This document shows positions 45,403 to 54,271 of a stretch of DNA of 64,000 nucleotides, piece after piece. Below the pieces are notes generated by a model that saw nothing but the letters and a program-made list of their open reading frames with translations, was not told the DNA's origin and did not search any database. The stretch's first letter is position 1. Every line of letters starts with the position of its first letter. The position numbers and the translations under genes were made by a program. This stretch comes from JAAYCU01 sp964401335. GTDB taxonomy: Bacteria > Planctomycetota > Phycisphaerae > UBA1845 > PWPN01. The DNA is taken from contig CAYNYK010000001.1 in NCBI GenBank assembly GCA_964401335.1, positions 124,001 through 188,000 on the forward strand. The letters are read 5' to 3'.

Positions 45403-47118
45403 ATGGTAGGCAAGAATCTGATTGGGATATTTTTCTGCTCGGCGGCGGCCATGGCCGATCCAACGTCGATTTCCGTGGACGGTTCCAGATTAACCGTTCA
45501 AACGGCAACATTGGAGGCGGTGTTCGACGGGCCGCGCATCCTGAGTATTCGACCGCTGGAGCAGTCCACGGATTTCGCCCACCCGGTCCCGGCCGAATCA
45601 GGCGTGGACCTGATATTTATCAATGGCGAGGTCGTGGGTAAGGACAAGCATCAGACGGTGGTGGTGCGGAAGTTGTCCGACTTGGCGGCCTGCATCGAAG
45701 TGCAGGGGGATGAAACTCGTCGCGCTCTGTTTGTTTCCGTCGACCTGAAAAACGGAGATTTGCGGATTACCCCGGACGGCTTATCCGATCGGCGGGGATT
45801 ACGCGCGGTACGCTGGACGGTGCCCATGCATCCGGAGGCTACGGTTATCCTCCCGGTCGTCAATGGTTTGCAGTTTAATGCCCAACAGCCTCACCCCGGT
45901 ACCGACCGTTTGCGTTGGCCGGTGGAGTGGAACGCTCAGTTGGCCATCGCCCGACTCGATGGCTGGTCGATGATGATCCACTGCGAAGATCATCTGGCAC
46001 GTTTCAAGGCTCTGCAACTGATCCGGCAAGGTACACGCACCGAACTGGGCTTCGAAAGCGAGTCGCCCGGACCGCTATGGGATAATCGGACGGCCGGCGG
46101 AATCGAGTGGCGGATCAACGTATATCGGGGGGATTGGACGGTGCCGGCCATGCGCTATCGAGAGTGGATGGAAAAGACCTATGACTTGGCCGCGAAGCGC
46201 GTCCACCGACCCGATTGGGTGGCTAAAGTCTCGCTGGCCGTCTGTTGCTGGACCGGCCTGAACGAATCAATTCTCGATGCTCTGGCTACCGCTCATCCAC
46301 CGGAGCAGACCATTATCCATTATGCTTTCTGGCGTACGGATAAATATGACCATTATTATCCCGATTATACGCCGAGCGAGGAAGCTCTCGAGTTCATGGC
46401 CAAGGCCAAACGAATGGGATTTCACGTGATGCCCCATTTCAACTTCTTCGCCGTGGATTGCAAGCATCCGCTCTATCAGCAATTGCGCGATTTTCAATAT
46501 CGCACCGTGGACCGCAATGTACCGGAGGGTTGGTTCTGGCCGCCGGACACTTACGATTACACGCGGATGGCCTATATCCACCCCGGCCTTGGTTACTGGC
46601 GGCGTATTTTGATCGACAGGGTGATTAAGGCCTGCGCGCGGGTGGATACGGACTTTGCCTATCTGGATCAAACCCTCTGGACGGCGAATACCGACAACGG
46701 CGTGGTCCAGGGCCTCAACACGGTCCAGGGATTGCGGCAATTGCATGAGGAATTCGCGGCCGCCGCTCCCCACCTGGTCCTTGCCGGGGAGGGGTACGAC
46801 GAAATCAGCTTCCAGCGCCAGAGTTTTGCTTTTGGGCACATCTATCAGGGCTTTGGCGAGTTGGAGCAAAAACATATCGAGGCCGCCCATCCGATCAATA
46901 GTTTCCTATGGGACAAGCATACCCGGCTGATCGGGTACAATCATCCGCAACCCGGTCAAAAGGGTTTTGAGATGGGTGTCGAGATTTACGAGCGGATGAA
47001 TGCCATGCCGACCATTATTACGAACAAGCCCGAGGATATTCTGAACATGACGCCCATGGTCCGGCGAATATTCGAGCGAGCCAAACATTGGAACTCCTCC
47101 ACGATGCCTTCGCCTTGA
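45403..47118 (+). CDS. Exported glycoside-hydrolase-like protein (DUF6259-like)
   Basis: 571 residues; ATG with GGAG eight bases upstream. Signal-like N-terminus MVGKNLIGIFFCSAAAMA. An N-terminal beta-sandwich (about 20-225) precedes a TIM-barrel-like part: HYAFWRTDKYDHYYPDYTPS, AKRMGFHVMPHFNFFAVD, AYIHPGLGYWRRILIDRV, DTDFAYLDQTLWTAN and LVLAGEGYDEISFQ. Acidic residues at strand ends (DTDFAYLDQ, AGEGYDE) are placed like a retaining hydrolase pair. The closest family I can suggest is DUF6259. The C-terminus (HWNSSTMPSP) looks abrupt: the +2 frame continues with 25 plausible residues (LELLHDAFALMR and beyond), so a frameshift near 47090 is possible. Confidence 0.6.
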   Translation: MVGKNLIGIFFCSAAAMADPTSISVDGSRLTVQTATLEAVFDGPRILSIRPLEQSTDFAHPVPAESGVDLIFINGEVVGKDKHQTVVVRKLSDLAACIEVQGDETRRALFVSVDLKNGDLRITPDGLSDRRGLRAVRWTVPMHPEATVILPVVNGLQFNAQQPHPGTDRLRWPVEWNAQLAIARLDGWSMMIHCEDHLARFKALQLIRQGTRTELGFESESPGPLWDNRTAGGIEWRINVYRGDWTVPAMRYREWMEKTYDLAAKRVHRPDWVAKVSLAVCCWTGLNESILDALATAHPPEQTIIHYAFWRTDKYDHYYPDYTPSEEALEFMAKAKRMGFHVMPHFNFFAVDCKHPLYQQLRDFQYRTVDRNVPEGWFWPPDTYDYTRMAYIHPGLGYWRRILIDRVIKACARVDTDFAYLDQTLWTANTDNGVVQGLNTVQGLRQLHEEFAAAAPHLVLAGEGYDEISFQRQSFAFGHIYQGFGELEQKHIEAAHPINSFLWDKHTRLIGYNHPQPGQKGFEMGVEIYERMNAMPTIITNKPEDILNMTPMVRRIFERAKHWNSSTMPSP

Positions 47119-47249
47119 TGCGATCATATGTGATGGAGCGGAAATATACAGGTCACTACTGAATATGCCTGCCAAGAGGATGGGGGGCAGATGGCAGCGA
47201 TTTCGCCACGGCCCGGCTCCGCCATGGCGAGCGGGCAAACTGCTGCGGG

Positions 47250-47316
47250 GTGGAAGCGATGCACCCTTGCTTGCCCGCCACGGCGAGGCTGGCGAGGTAA
47301 ACTGTGTCGGGCTGGT
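47250..47316. repeat. Dispersed repeat copy, inverse of 15907-15930
   Basis: The 24 bases at 47292-47315 match the reverse complement of 15907-15930 with one difference. Flanks are GC-rich (GCCCGCCACGGCGAGGCTGG). It lies in the 211-base gap between the hydrolase-like gene and the radical SAM gene; nothing else is seen there. Confidence 0.8.
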
Positions 47317-47329
47317 GGGGGATGGATGT

Positions 47330-48826
47330 TTACGGTGCGGGAGGCTGGGGGGCGAGGCGGGGGAGGAAGGTGTTGCGGAGTTTACGCAGGGTGGTGGCCG
47401 GTTCGCGGACGAAATGGTTCAGGGCCAGGGAGACAAAATGGATCGGCCGTCGGGTCAGGGTACGGCGATAGAAGCCGGCCTGGGCGGCGCGGACCAGTTC
47501 GGACAACTCCTCGGCGGTCCAGTCGGCGGTATTAATGATCGGCCGTCCCACGCGTAACGCCGGGTAATCGATCGGCGTGGTGATCAGCCGCTCGTCCACG
47601 CATTGCCGGAAAAGCTCCGTGCCCGGATAAGGCGTAGCGGTGAAAAAGTTCACCTGATCGGCCTCCAGGCGGATCGCGTAATCGAGGGTCTGGCGGATTT
47701 CCTCTTTCGTCTCCCCTGGAAAACCCACGACAAAGAACGCCGACACCCCCATGCCCAGTCGGCGGCAGGCGCGAATCAGCGACGGTACCCGGGCAAGGTC
47801 CAGCGGTTTCCTGATGATTTGTCGCAAAACACGTGGCACGCCGGACTCTACGGCCAACGCGATATGATGACAACCCGCCCGGCGCATAAGTTCGAGTAAT
47901 TGTTCGTCCAGGGCCCACATGGCCACGCCGTTGGGTGTGGTCCAGGTCAGATCGATCCGGCGCTCGATGATCGCTCGGCAGATCTCGATGATCCGCGGCT
48001 TGTGCAGAGTAAGGTTATCGTCCTCAAATTGGATTTCGCGTACGCCGTAGCGATCGATAAGGTGTTCAATTTCCTCGATGACCCGAGCGGCGCTGTGGGC
48101 GCGATATTTGCGGCCCCAGACGGTGTGGATACTGCAAAACGAGCAATGGGCCGGGCAGCCGCGCGAGGTAATCATGTTCGTGCAGGGGTGACGCTTGACC
48201 CGCCCGCCGTGAGGGGCGCGGCAGTCGAAATACCGCTGCATGGGCAGCAGGTGCCGGGCGGGAAGCGGAAGGGTATCCAATTCAGGCCAATACATGTCTC
48301 GCGGCCGCACGCAGATTGTGCCGTCCTGTCGCCAGGCCAACCCGGCGGGATCAACCGGCAGCGGCCGGCAAGCCTCCAACGCTTGCACCAGCTCGAGCAT
48401 CGTCTGCTCGCCCTCGCCGAGTACCACATAATCCACGTGCGCATCGGCCAGTACGGTTTCCGGGGCGGCCGAAGGATGCGCGCCGCCCATGACGGTTACG
48501 AGACCGGCATCCATTTGCTTGAGCAGGGCGCAGACCTGATGGGCGGCCGGCGCCTGGGAGGAGAAAAGACAACTGACTCCGGCGATCTGCGGCTGAAAAT
48601 CGGCGATGGCCTTGATTAAATTTGCTCCGTCAAGTCCGTGCCGGCGGCGGCCGTCGGGCATCGGTGTGAGGCGGTCGAAATCCTCGGCCACGCAGTCGAT
48701 GATTTTGACTTCATGGCCCGCCCGCTCCAGGACGGCGGCGATGTAGGCCAACCCCAGCGGAGGCATGGCCTGGCGCGGGTCGTCCGCGAATAGATCGTAA
48801 GGCGGTTGAATCAGCAGAACACGCAT
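47330..48826 (-). CDS. B12-binding radical SAM protein (BchE/HpnP-like class B family)
   Basis: About 498 residues from the ATG at 48826. The longer frame to 48997 is encoded by palindromic repeats and is rejected. Residues 1-150 form a B12-binding Rossmann domain (LLIQPPYDLF, PPLGLAYIAAVLERAGHEV, VMGGAHPSAAPE, VDYVVLGEGE). The radical SAM core has C224, C228 and C231 (SRGCPAHCSFC) and the ESGVPRVLRQIIRKP region. Members are anaerobic methylases, cyclases or modifying enzymes of lipids, hopanoids, pigments and natural products. There is no neighbouring pathway to identify the substrate. The palindrome cluster B forms its 5' flank. Confidence 0.88.
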   Translation of the reverse strand: MRVLLIQPPYDLFADDPRQAMPPLGLAYIAAVLERAGHEVKIIDCVAEDFDRLTPMPDGRRRHGLDGANLIKAIADFQPQIAGVSCLFSSQAPAAHQVCALLKQMDAGLVTVMGGAHPSAAPETVLADAHVDYVVLGEGEQTMLELVQALEACRPLPVDPAGLAWRQDGTICVRPRDMYWPELDTLPLPARHLLPMQRYFDCRAPHGGRVKRHPCTNMITSRGCPAHCSFCSIHTVWGRKYRAHSAARVIEEIEHLIDRYGVREIQFEDDNLTLHKPRIIEICRAIIERRIDLTWTTPNGVAMWALDEQLLELMRRAGCHHIALAVESGVPRVLRQIIRKPLDLARVPSLIRACRRLGMGVSAFFVVGFPGETKEEIRQTLDYAIRLEADQVNFFTATPYPGTELFRQCVDERLITTPIDYPALRVGRPIINTADWTAEELSELVRAAQAGFYRRTLTRRPIHFVSLALNHFVREPATTLRKLRNTFLPRLAPQPPAP

Positions 48827-48875
48827 AATTACATGGTCTTTCTTCGCTGTTGTTTTCTTTGCTCCGTTGAGCTCG

Positions 48876-49295
48876 CTCTGTCGAGTCCGCTCTGTCGAGA
48901 TTCTTACCGCTCTGTCGAGATTCCTATCTCGACAGCCCTTGCTTGGGATCGCTCTGTCGAGATTCCCATCTCGACAGCCCTTAATCGGGATTCCCATCCC
49001 ATGTTAGCGGGGAAAGGATTCCCCAGCGGTTGGGTGCGAGAAAGGATTCTCGCACCAGCATAAGGATTCCCCGACAGTTGGGTGAATCCGCTCTGTCGAG
49101 ATTCCCATCTCGACAGCCCTTAATCGGGATTCCCATCCCATGTNNNNNNNNNNNNNNNNNNNNNNNNNNNNNNNNNNNNNNNNNNNNNNNNNNNNNNNNN
49201 NNNNNNNNNNNNNNNNNNNNNNNNNNNNNNNNNNNNNNNNNNNTAGCGGGGAAAGGATTCCCCAGCAGTTGGGTGCGAGAAAGGATTCTCGCACC
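48876..49295. repeat. Palindromic element cluster B
   Basis: Ten perfect palindromes. Arm CTGTCGAGAT, loop TCCT or TCCC: 48912-48935, 48954-48977, 49093-49116. Arm GGTGCGAGAA, loop AGGA: 49033-49056, 49272-49295. Short arm GGGAT, loop TCCC: 48987-49000, 49126-49139. Arm GGGGAA, loop AGGA: 49009-49024, 49248-49263. Half copies (CTCTGTCGAG) also start at 48876 and 48890. A composite unit starting at 48954 recurs at 49093, 139 bases later. It takes up most of the 672-base gap between the sugar transferase and radical SAM genes; no gene is seen. Confidence 0.95.
49144..49243. other. Assembly gap (100 N)
   Basis: A run of exactly 100 N, a placeholder length. The bases on both sides (CATCCCATGT and TAGCGGGG) are contiguous in the first composite unit at 48994-49012, so the true gap could be zero or a whole number of repeat units. 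Confidence 0.98.
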
Positions 49296-49415
49296 AGCAT
49301 GCACTCGCACCAGCATGCACTCGCACCAGCATGCACTCGCACCAGCATACACTCGCACCAGCATACACTCGCACCAGCATGCACTCACACCAACATACAC
49401 TTGCACCAGTATGCT
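49288..49415. repeat. 16-base tandem repeat, 8 copies
   Basis: Unit CTCGCACCAGCATGCA, starting at 49288, 49304, 49320, 49336, 49352, 49368, 49384 and 49400. Copies 4-5 differ by one base; the last two are diverged. The first copy is the right arm of the GGTGCGAGAA palindrome (49272-49295), so the array grew out of that element. Confidence 0.93.
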
Positions 49416-49498
49416 TGCGCACAGCATGGTAAACCGAACGCTATATGGATTATCGGAATCCGCGGGTATCGACAAAACTTATCCGAGTAATTTTCCGG

Positions 49499-51007
49499 TC
49501 AGCGCGAGCCGAGGAACACGGTTCCCAGCGTTCGCAGGATGATGATAAAGTCCAATTCCAGCGACATGTGCTTGAGGTACCAAAGGTCGAGTTCGAGTTT
49601 GCGGCGGGAATCGTCGACGCTGGCCCCGTAGCGGTAATTGATCTGGGCCCAACCGGTGAGGCCCGGTTTAATCAGGTGCCGCTCGTTGTAGAAGGGGATA
49701 AGTTCGTTGAGTTTGCGGACAAACTCCGGGCGTTCAGGACGTGGGCCGACCACGGACATCTGCCCCAGCAGGATATTCCATAACTGAGGCAGCTCGTCGA
49801 GCCGGGTTTTGCGCAGAAACCGTCCCACGCGCGTGACGCGTGGATCATCCTCGGCCGCCCAGACGCAGCCGTGACGCTCGGCGCCGGCATACATGGTGCG
49901 AAATTTGTGCAGCCAGAAAGACCGGCCATTCAGCCCGATGCGACACTGGTGATAAAACACCGGCCCGGAACTGTCCAGCTTGATCAGCAGGGCGATCAGC
50001 GGCCACAAGGGCAGACTCAGCATCAGGCCCATGACAGCCCCGACGATGTCGAAAGCCCGCTTCATCATCAATTGGGCCTCGCGGTAATGCTTCAGGTCGG
50101 CGAACAGGAACCAATGTGGTTCGAGATGATCGACGGGCACCTGACTCAAAACTTGTTCATAAAACGTGGACAGGTTGGTGACCCGGCAACCGAGACGCAA
50201 GCAGGCCAGGGCCTTGTCGAGCAGGCGGGGATTGCGGGCCAGTACCGGGCCGACAACCACCTCGTTAACGCCGTGTTCGAGGCAGATACGCTCGATGTCG
50301 TTGATAGTACCCAGCACGCGCCGGCCTTTGATTTCCCGGCCAATTTCTATGGGGTCGACGGCCACGTAGCCGACCAATTGATAACGCTTGGACAGGCCGT
50401 CACCCATACCCGCCGGAATCAGTTGCGATTTTCGGTCCGTGCCCAGAATGACGAATTTCCGGTGATGATGATCGAGACACAGGCAGACCAGTAAACGTAC
50501 CGGGAGGGTGATGAGCAAATACAGGAGGCCGGCCAGGAAAAACACGCGGCGGCTATGGACCTCGTACATGAGCAGAGAGATAACGATATAGGTTACGGCC
50601 ACCGCCGTGCCGATCGTCAATAACGAGCGCGCCAGGATGCGCGAACGACGCAGCAGGGTCTGTTGCTCGTAAAGACCGAAAATCATGCCCATCACGACGA
50701 GTAGGCCGCATTGGATCAGGCAGGTCTCCCGCCAGCCGACATGTACCCATCTTCCTTCCGGCAACCAGACGAACTGGCCGTAACTGAGATAAATCCCAAC
50801 GGCCAGGATGGTCATGTCGAAGAGACCCCATATCGGCCAAGGCAGGCCCAATAGGGTATTACCCATTCGGCCGACGAGGTTTTGACGCAGGACGGGGACC
50901 GCCGCGGATTCGACCAGACGAAGATGTGGGATACCGGCCTCGACCGTTCCCTGGGCGGGTTGATGGTGAGCAATCACCGTCGATCGAAAAGTCGATTGCG
51001 AATGCAC
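49499..51007 (-). CDS. Polyprenyl-phosphate sugar-1-phosphate transferase (exopolysaccharide initiation, WbaP/EpsE-like)
   Basis: 502 residues from a GTG at 51007 with AGGAG six bases upstream. Four N-terminal membrane helices (about 65-165), then a soluble CoA-binding-like domain (KFVILGTDRKSQLI, GYVAVDP). The C-terminal bacterial sugar transferase domain shows KRAFDIVGAVMGLMLSLPL, SGPVFYHQCRIGLNGRSF, HKFRTMYAGAE, RKTRLDELPQLWNILLGQMS and VGPRPERPEFV. It loads the first sugar phosphate onto undecaprenyl phosphate at the inner membrane. Enzymes of this type commonly go with exosortase/PEP-CTERM systems, and three PEP-CTERM proteins follow within 7 kb. Confidence 0.92.
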   Translation of the reverse strand: MHSQSTFRSTVIAHHQPAQGTVEAGIPHLRLVESAAVPVLRQNLVGRMGNTLLGLPWPIWGLFDMTILAVGIYLSYGQFVWLPEGRWVHVGWRETCLIQCGLLVVMGMIFGLYEQQTLLRRSRILARSLLTIGTAVAVTYIVISLLMYEVHSRRVFFLAGLLYLLITLPVRLLVCLCLDHHHRKFVILGTDRKSQLIPAGMGDGLSKRYQLVGYVAVDPIEIGREIKGRRVLGTINDIERICLEHGVNEVVVGPVLARNPRLLDKALACLRLGCRVTNLSTFYEQVLSQVPVDHLEPHWFLFADLKHYREAQLMMKRAFDIVGAVMGLMLSLPLWPLIALLIKLDSSGPVFYHQCRIGLNGRSFWLHKFRTMYAGAERHGCVWAAEDDPRVTRVGRFLRKTRLDELPQLWNILLGQMSVVGPRPERPEFVRKLNELIPFYNERHLIKPGLTGWAQINYRYGASVDDSRRKLELDLWYLKHMSLELDFIIILRTLGTVFLGSR

Positions 51008-51386
51008 GGCACACTCCTATGGGTTTGCCTTGCTGTTATCGGCGCATGGAGGACGCCGAATAAGCTATCATGGACATTTCGTCACGGAGACATAAAGGAA
51101 AAAGAACTTGGATGAGCAATGCCCCCAAGGGGGCTTCCAGGAGGTCAAGAAGCGTCGAGTCTCACCGTAAGCCCTCCATTCCCATAATATCAATGGGCCT
51201 GCCTTTCCACGCCGATGTTTATCGGGTCAGGTTACACCTTGGTGGAAGCAGGGATTACCGGAGGGTCCAGCGAGCAATATCGGACCTGTTTGAGCGGAGA
51301 ATTAGCGAAAAGTCCAGATATAAATGGACCGACGGACGCGGTTGCCGATAATCCTGTAGAGGACTTTGCGGAATGGGAGTCGAATC
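51008..51386. other. Divergent intergenic region
   Basis: 379 bases between the sugar transferase and a lipoprotein gene transcribed in opposite directions. It should hold both promoters, but I see no convincing -35/-10 pair, repeat or hairpin. Short open frames in it have no family features. Confidence 0.5.
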
Positions 51387-52199
51387 ATGCGCGATGGGCA
51401 GCATCGACCGGTCATGAGAATACGAACAGGCCTTATTCCGGCGATCGTGTGGGCAGTGACGATCATGGGTGGCTGCGCGAAACCCGAGCCGCCTCCGTTG
51501 GCCTACAGTGGTCCTACCTTGGCGAGCGATCAATTGGGAGTTAAGGAAGCGTCATGTCCATGTACGGGATACAGGTTCCTCGAAACCGAACCGACCGTAG
51601 GCCGTTTTCCGCTTGGCTTGGCGGTTGCCCGCCTGGATCAGCCGAGCTGGTGGGAACGGAGCAACGGTATCCCTGCCGATCAGTGGCGATTATCCACGAT
51701 TCCGGAAGAGCAGGCCACGTATTGGAATGCTTTGTTCAATACCGTCACGCAGGTTCGGGAAGTCATCGTGCTGGATCAACAGTCAACGGAGGCGCCGACC
51801 TCCGATGTTCGCCGAATCAGCCAATCCGCGGACCGGGCCCGGGCAGGCTTGTGTCTGATCTATGGACCCGCGACGGCGGATCCGGATCATTCCGCATTCA
51901 TGGGGGTTATCGTGGATACCGTCGACACGCGACCGGTCGCCTATGTCCGGGCGGAAGCCGGTCCGATGGATAGCGAAATCCCGCGTCCTGACCGGCAAAA
52001 GGAAGACCTCCGACATTTGGATGTCAACGACCTGGCCGCCCGCAAATTCGAGAAACAGGTCTGGAAATGCGTGGTCGAACTGATCGCCCGTGATCGACCG
52101 GCGGCCACCACCCAACCCAGCCCATGGAGAGGCCGTACACCGCGCGGCGTAGAGGATCGCACGATCCTGATCCTTCCCAATCAACCCGTTGGCTGGTGA
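51387..52199 (+). CDS. Predicted lipoprotein of unknown function
   Basis: About 270 residues from the ATG at 51387 with GGGAG seven bases upstream. A lipoprotein signal is seen (LIPAIVWAVTIMGGC, Cys about 30, followed by AKPEPPP). The body (GRFPLGLAVARLDQ, RISQSADRARAGLCLIYGPA, GVIVDTVDTRPVAYVRAEAG) has an alpha/beta pattern but no family I recognise. It has similarities in style to planctomycetal envelope-stress lipoproteins; this is weak. It stands alone between the sugar transferase gene and an AT-rich gap. Confidence 0.65.
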   Translation: MRDGQHRPVMRIRTGLIPAIVWAVTIMGGCAKPEPPPLAYSGPTLASDQLGVKEASCPCTGYRFLETEPTVGRFPLGLAVARLDQPSWWERSNGIPADQWRLSTIPEEQATYWNALFNTVTQVREVIVLDQQSTEAPTSDVRRISQSADRARAGLCLIYGPATADPDHSAFMGVIVDTVDTRPVAYVRAEAGPMDSEIPRPDRQKEDLRHLDVNDLAARKFEKQVWKCVVELIARDRPAATTQPSPWRGRTPRGVEDRTILILPNQPVGW

Positions 52200-52928
52200 G
52201 TTTTACATCGACGGAATGTAAGATACCTTCGTTCACAGGTAAGGAACGCCGGTTGGTATCGGCCAGGTTGTGCAAGAGAATACCGTCGATTTGCCTCCGC
52301 GATAGGTGATGACCGCCATGGTTGGCAGTGATGCACGACAATACAGGCACCATTGGTCTCACGAATATTCTGTTCCAATGATCTCAAGAATTCTCCAATA
52401 TATTAAAATCATGCCAACCACCGCACAAAATGGCGAAGCCCGGTCGCAAAATAATTATGCTCGTCATGAGTCGGCTTTACCATATTTGTCCCCCAGATGA
52501 TAACCTTCTTTATTAAAAGCATTTGCGACAGATAGACGGCTTTTCCGCTTTCGATAGGTATACTATTTGATTCAAAATAATTGCACGTTTCAAGTTGTAA
52601 AATGGGTAAATTACTGTTCGATACCACATTCCTGCGACCGATAATATTTTTTATTTTTAGCTTGTTATTTCGTAGAAAGTCGGTTAAACTTCTAGGTAGA
52701 TTGCTTATGCAAAATCCTTTACAGGAGGCCGTAGGAGTGGAAGGATGATAAGGTATCACGGGGTGGAGGTGGATATCTATTCATACTATACATAAATCAC
52801 TCCAGGTGAGTGTCGTGGCTGGTCTCTCTTTTTGAGGGATGCTGTGTGTCCATGCCACCGAAATGATCTCAACGATGTGTCCCTCTGGAACCGAGTGAGG
52901 GTTTTCGATTTTTCCTCGGAGGGTGACG
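52200..52928. other. AT-rich intergenic region
   Basis: 729 bases, clearly richer in A/T than the flanking genes, especially 52380-52800. A minus-strand frame at 52409-52759 (116 codons) has no recognisable features and is not called. The last bases hold the GGAGG for the protease gene. Possibly a long regulatory leader or a degraded insertion. Confidence 0.5.
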
Positions 52929-53987
52929 ATGGCCAGGAAGAATATGATAGCGTTCATAAGGATCATGCGGTTACCTCCCTGGAAACTGGGTCTGATTCTT
53001 TTTCTGTTGGTGACTGGGCCTCGTCTTCATGCGGATATCAATTTAACTTCGTATTATCCGATCATGATGGCCGGCTCCGCCCAGGTCAGCCCCGCGGACT
53101 CGCCGGCATTGCGTGTCGATCCGAATACAACCCATTCCCCCTTTGCCGGCGTAGGTAGTTTCAAATTGGTCAATAATACCGGTACTTATCTTTGCAGCGG
53201 CGTGGCCATCAGCCCTCGACATATTCTGACGGCGGCGCATGCCCTTGACGTGAACAACAACGGTAATATTGATTTCACTCCCAATCAAGCAACTTTCTAT
53301 CTCAATTACGGGAGTGGTTTGTCCCACAGCCTTGCGGTATCCGAGATGAGCATCTGTCCCGGCTTTACGGGTTTTTCCTTCACGTCGCTTACTCATGATG
53401 ACATCGCCATTGTCACTCTGGCCAACGATCTCCCCGCCGGTGTACCGATTTACGATATATACAGCGGCCAATTACCTTACGGCTCCACTTTTACCATGGT
53501 CGGCTATGGCCACAGCGGCTACGGCGATCTGGGCTGGGAGTACGCTTATCGGGCGAAATACGATGTCAAACGCACGGGACAGAACAGTTACGATGTTTCC
53601 ATATTGGACGACGATGGGTATCCCATCCCTGAAGTATATTTATTTGATTTCGATGATCCTTCGGTTACCGATCCGAATGATCCGCGCAATCGCTGGGGTG
53701 GCGTATCGTTGGGCAACCAGCTCGAGTCACAATTGGGTTTCGGCGATTCGGGCGGTCCAAGTTTCGTCTGGGTGGACGGGGAATGGAAGTTGTGGGGGAT
53801 CAATACTTTTTTGGCGCAGTTTCAGGGTGGCCCGGAACCGCCTCTGTTCGGCTCCGCCGGTGGGGGTATGATTGTTTCCGCGTACCTTCCGTGGCTCAGG
53901 GGTTATCTTTCCCCCTCACCGAGCGCAGTGGGACTGGGATACCTGGGGTTGTACCTGATCTGTGGTCTTAAACGTCGCTGGAGATGA
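52929..53987 (+). CDS. Trypsin-like (S1) serine protease with C-terminal membrane tail
   Basis: 352 residues from the ATG at 52929 (GGAGG six bases upstream). Signal peptide to about residue 35 (LGLILFLLVTGPRLHA). The catalytic triad is complete: H104 (LTAAH), D158 (DDIAIV) and S274 (GFGDSGGPS). VAISPRHILTAAH precedes the histidine as in the family. The end has a short hydrophobic helix then K-R-R-W-R (SPSPSAVGLGYLGLYLICGL), similar to PEP-CTERM tails but with S-P-S in place of P-E-P. Presumably a secreted or surface-held endopeptidase. It directly precedes the PEP-CTERM genes. Confidence 0.88.
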   Translation: MARKNMIAFIRIMRLPPWKLGLILFLLVTGPRLHADINLTSYYPIMMAGSAQVSPADSPALRVDPNTTHSPFAGVGSFKLVNNTGTYLCSGVAISPRHILTAAHALDVNNNGNIDFTPNQATFYLNYGSGLSHSLAVSEMSICPGFTGFSFTSLTHDDIAIVTLANDLPAGVPIYDIYSGQLPYGSTFTMVGYGHSGYGDLGWEYAYRAKYDVKRTGQNSYDVSILDDDGYPIPEVYLFDFDDPSVTDPNDPRNRWGGVSLGNQLESQLGFGDSGGPSFVWVDGEWKLWGINTFLAQFQGGPEPPLFGSAGGGMIVSAYLPWLRGYLSPSPSAVGLGYLGLYLICGLKRRWR

Positions 53988-53993
53988 TTATCG

Positions 53994-54021
53994 CTTAAAG
54001 CTTTATTTATAAAGGCTTAAG
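53994..54021 (+). terminator. Possible weak terminator after the serine protease
   Basis: An AT-rich imperfect hairpin (CTTAAAGCTTTAT and ATAAAGGCTTAAG, two mismatches) 7 bases after the protease stop. No T tract follows, so its function is uncertain. Confidence 0.3.
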
Positions 54022-54173
54022 GTCGTAGTTGTCTTATGCTCGGGGTCCGGTCCGCCGAAGGAAGTCTCTTGGGGAAGGAACAGCGTCCTGGTCCGCGCTC
54101 CTGCAAATTCCTATTGCATTTTACGACGATGTCCAATAGCATGAATATGACATATTGAGAGGCATGGACGGAT

Positions 54174-54184
54174 GAAAGAAGCTC
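54174..54184 (+). promoter_or_regulatory. Upstream motif shared by two PEP-CTERM genes
   Basis: GAAAGAAGCTC at 54174-54184, 87 bases before the first PEP-CTERM start; the same 11 bases occur at 55477-55487, 78 bases before the second. The surrounding DNA differs, so this may be a conserved regulatory site. Confidence 0.3.
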
Positions 54185-54241
54185 ACACCTCATTTCAAAT
54201 AGTTCGTTTTGTTGGGAAAAGAAGGTCACTTTCTTCTATTT

Positions 54242-54258
54242 TTAGGGTTTAACCCTAA
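54242..54258. promoter_or_regulatory. Perfect 17-base palindrome at the PEP-CTERM gene leader
   Basis: TTAGGGTT, a central T and AACCCTAA, immediately followed by the ribosome binding site (AAGGAGG) of the first PEP-CTERM gene. A candidate operator or translational control site. Confidence 0.35.
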
Positions 54259-54271
54259 GGAGGGTACTGAA

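Noticed and set aside
43628..45409. Plus-strand open frame of 593 codons antisense to rpe and pgk
   Set aside because: Shadow of two well-supported genes; no family features.
48827..48997. N-terminal extension of the radical SAM protein
   Set aside because: Encoded by repeats (GCRDGNLDRA twice); the B12-binding domain starts at 48826.
49288..49415. CRISPR array
   Set aside because: Units are 16 bases and directly adjacent, with no spacers and no cas genes.
52409..52759. 116-codon minus-strand frame
   Set aside because: No ribosome binding site, no family motif, in AT-rich DNA where chance frames are expected.
53988..54271. Cyclic-di-GMP or other known riboswitch before the PEP-CTERM genes
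   Set aside because: I could not find conserved core elements of known classes by eye.
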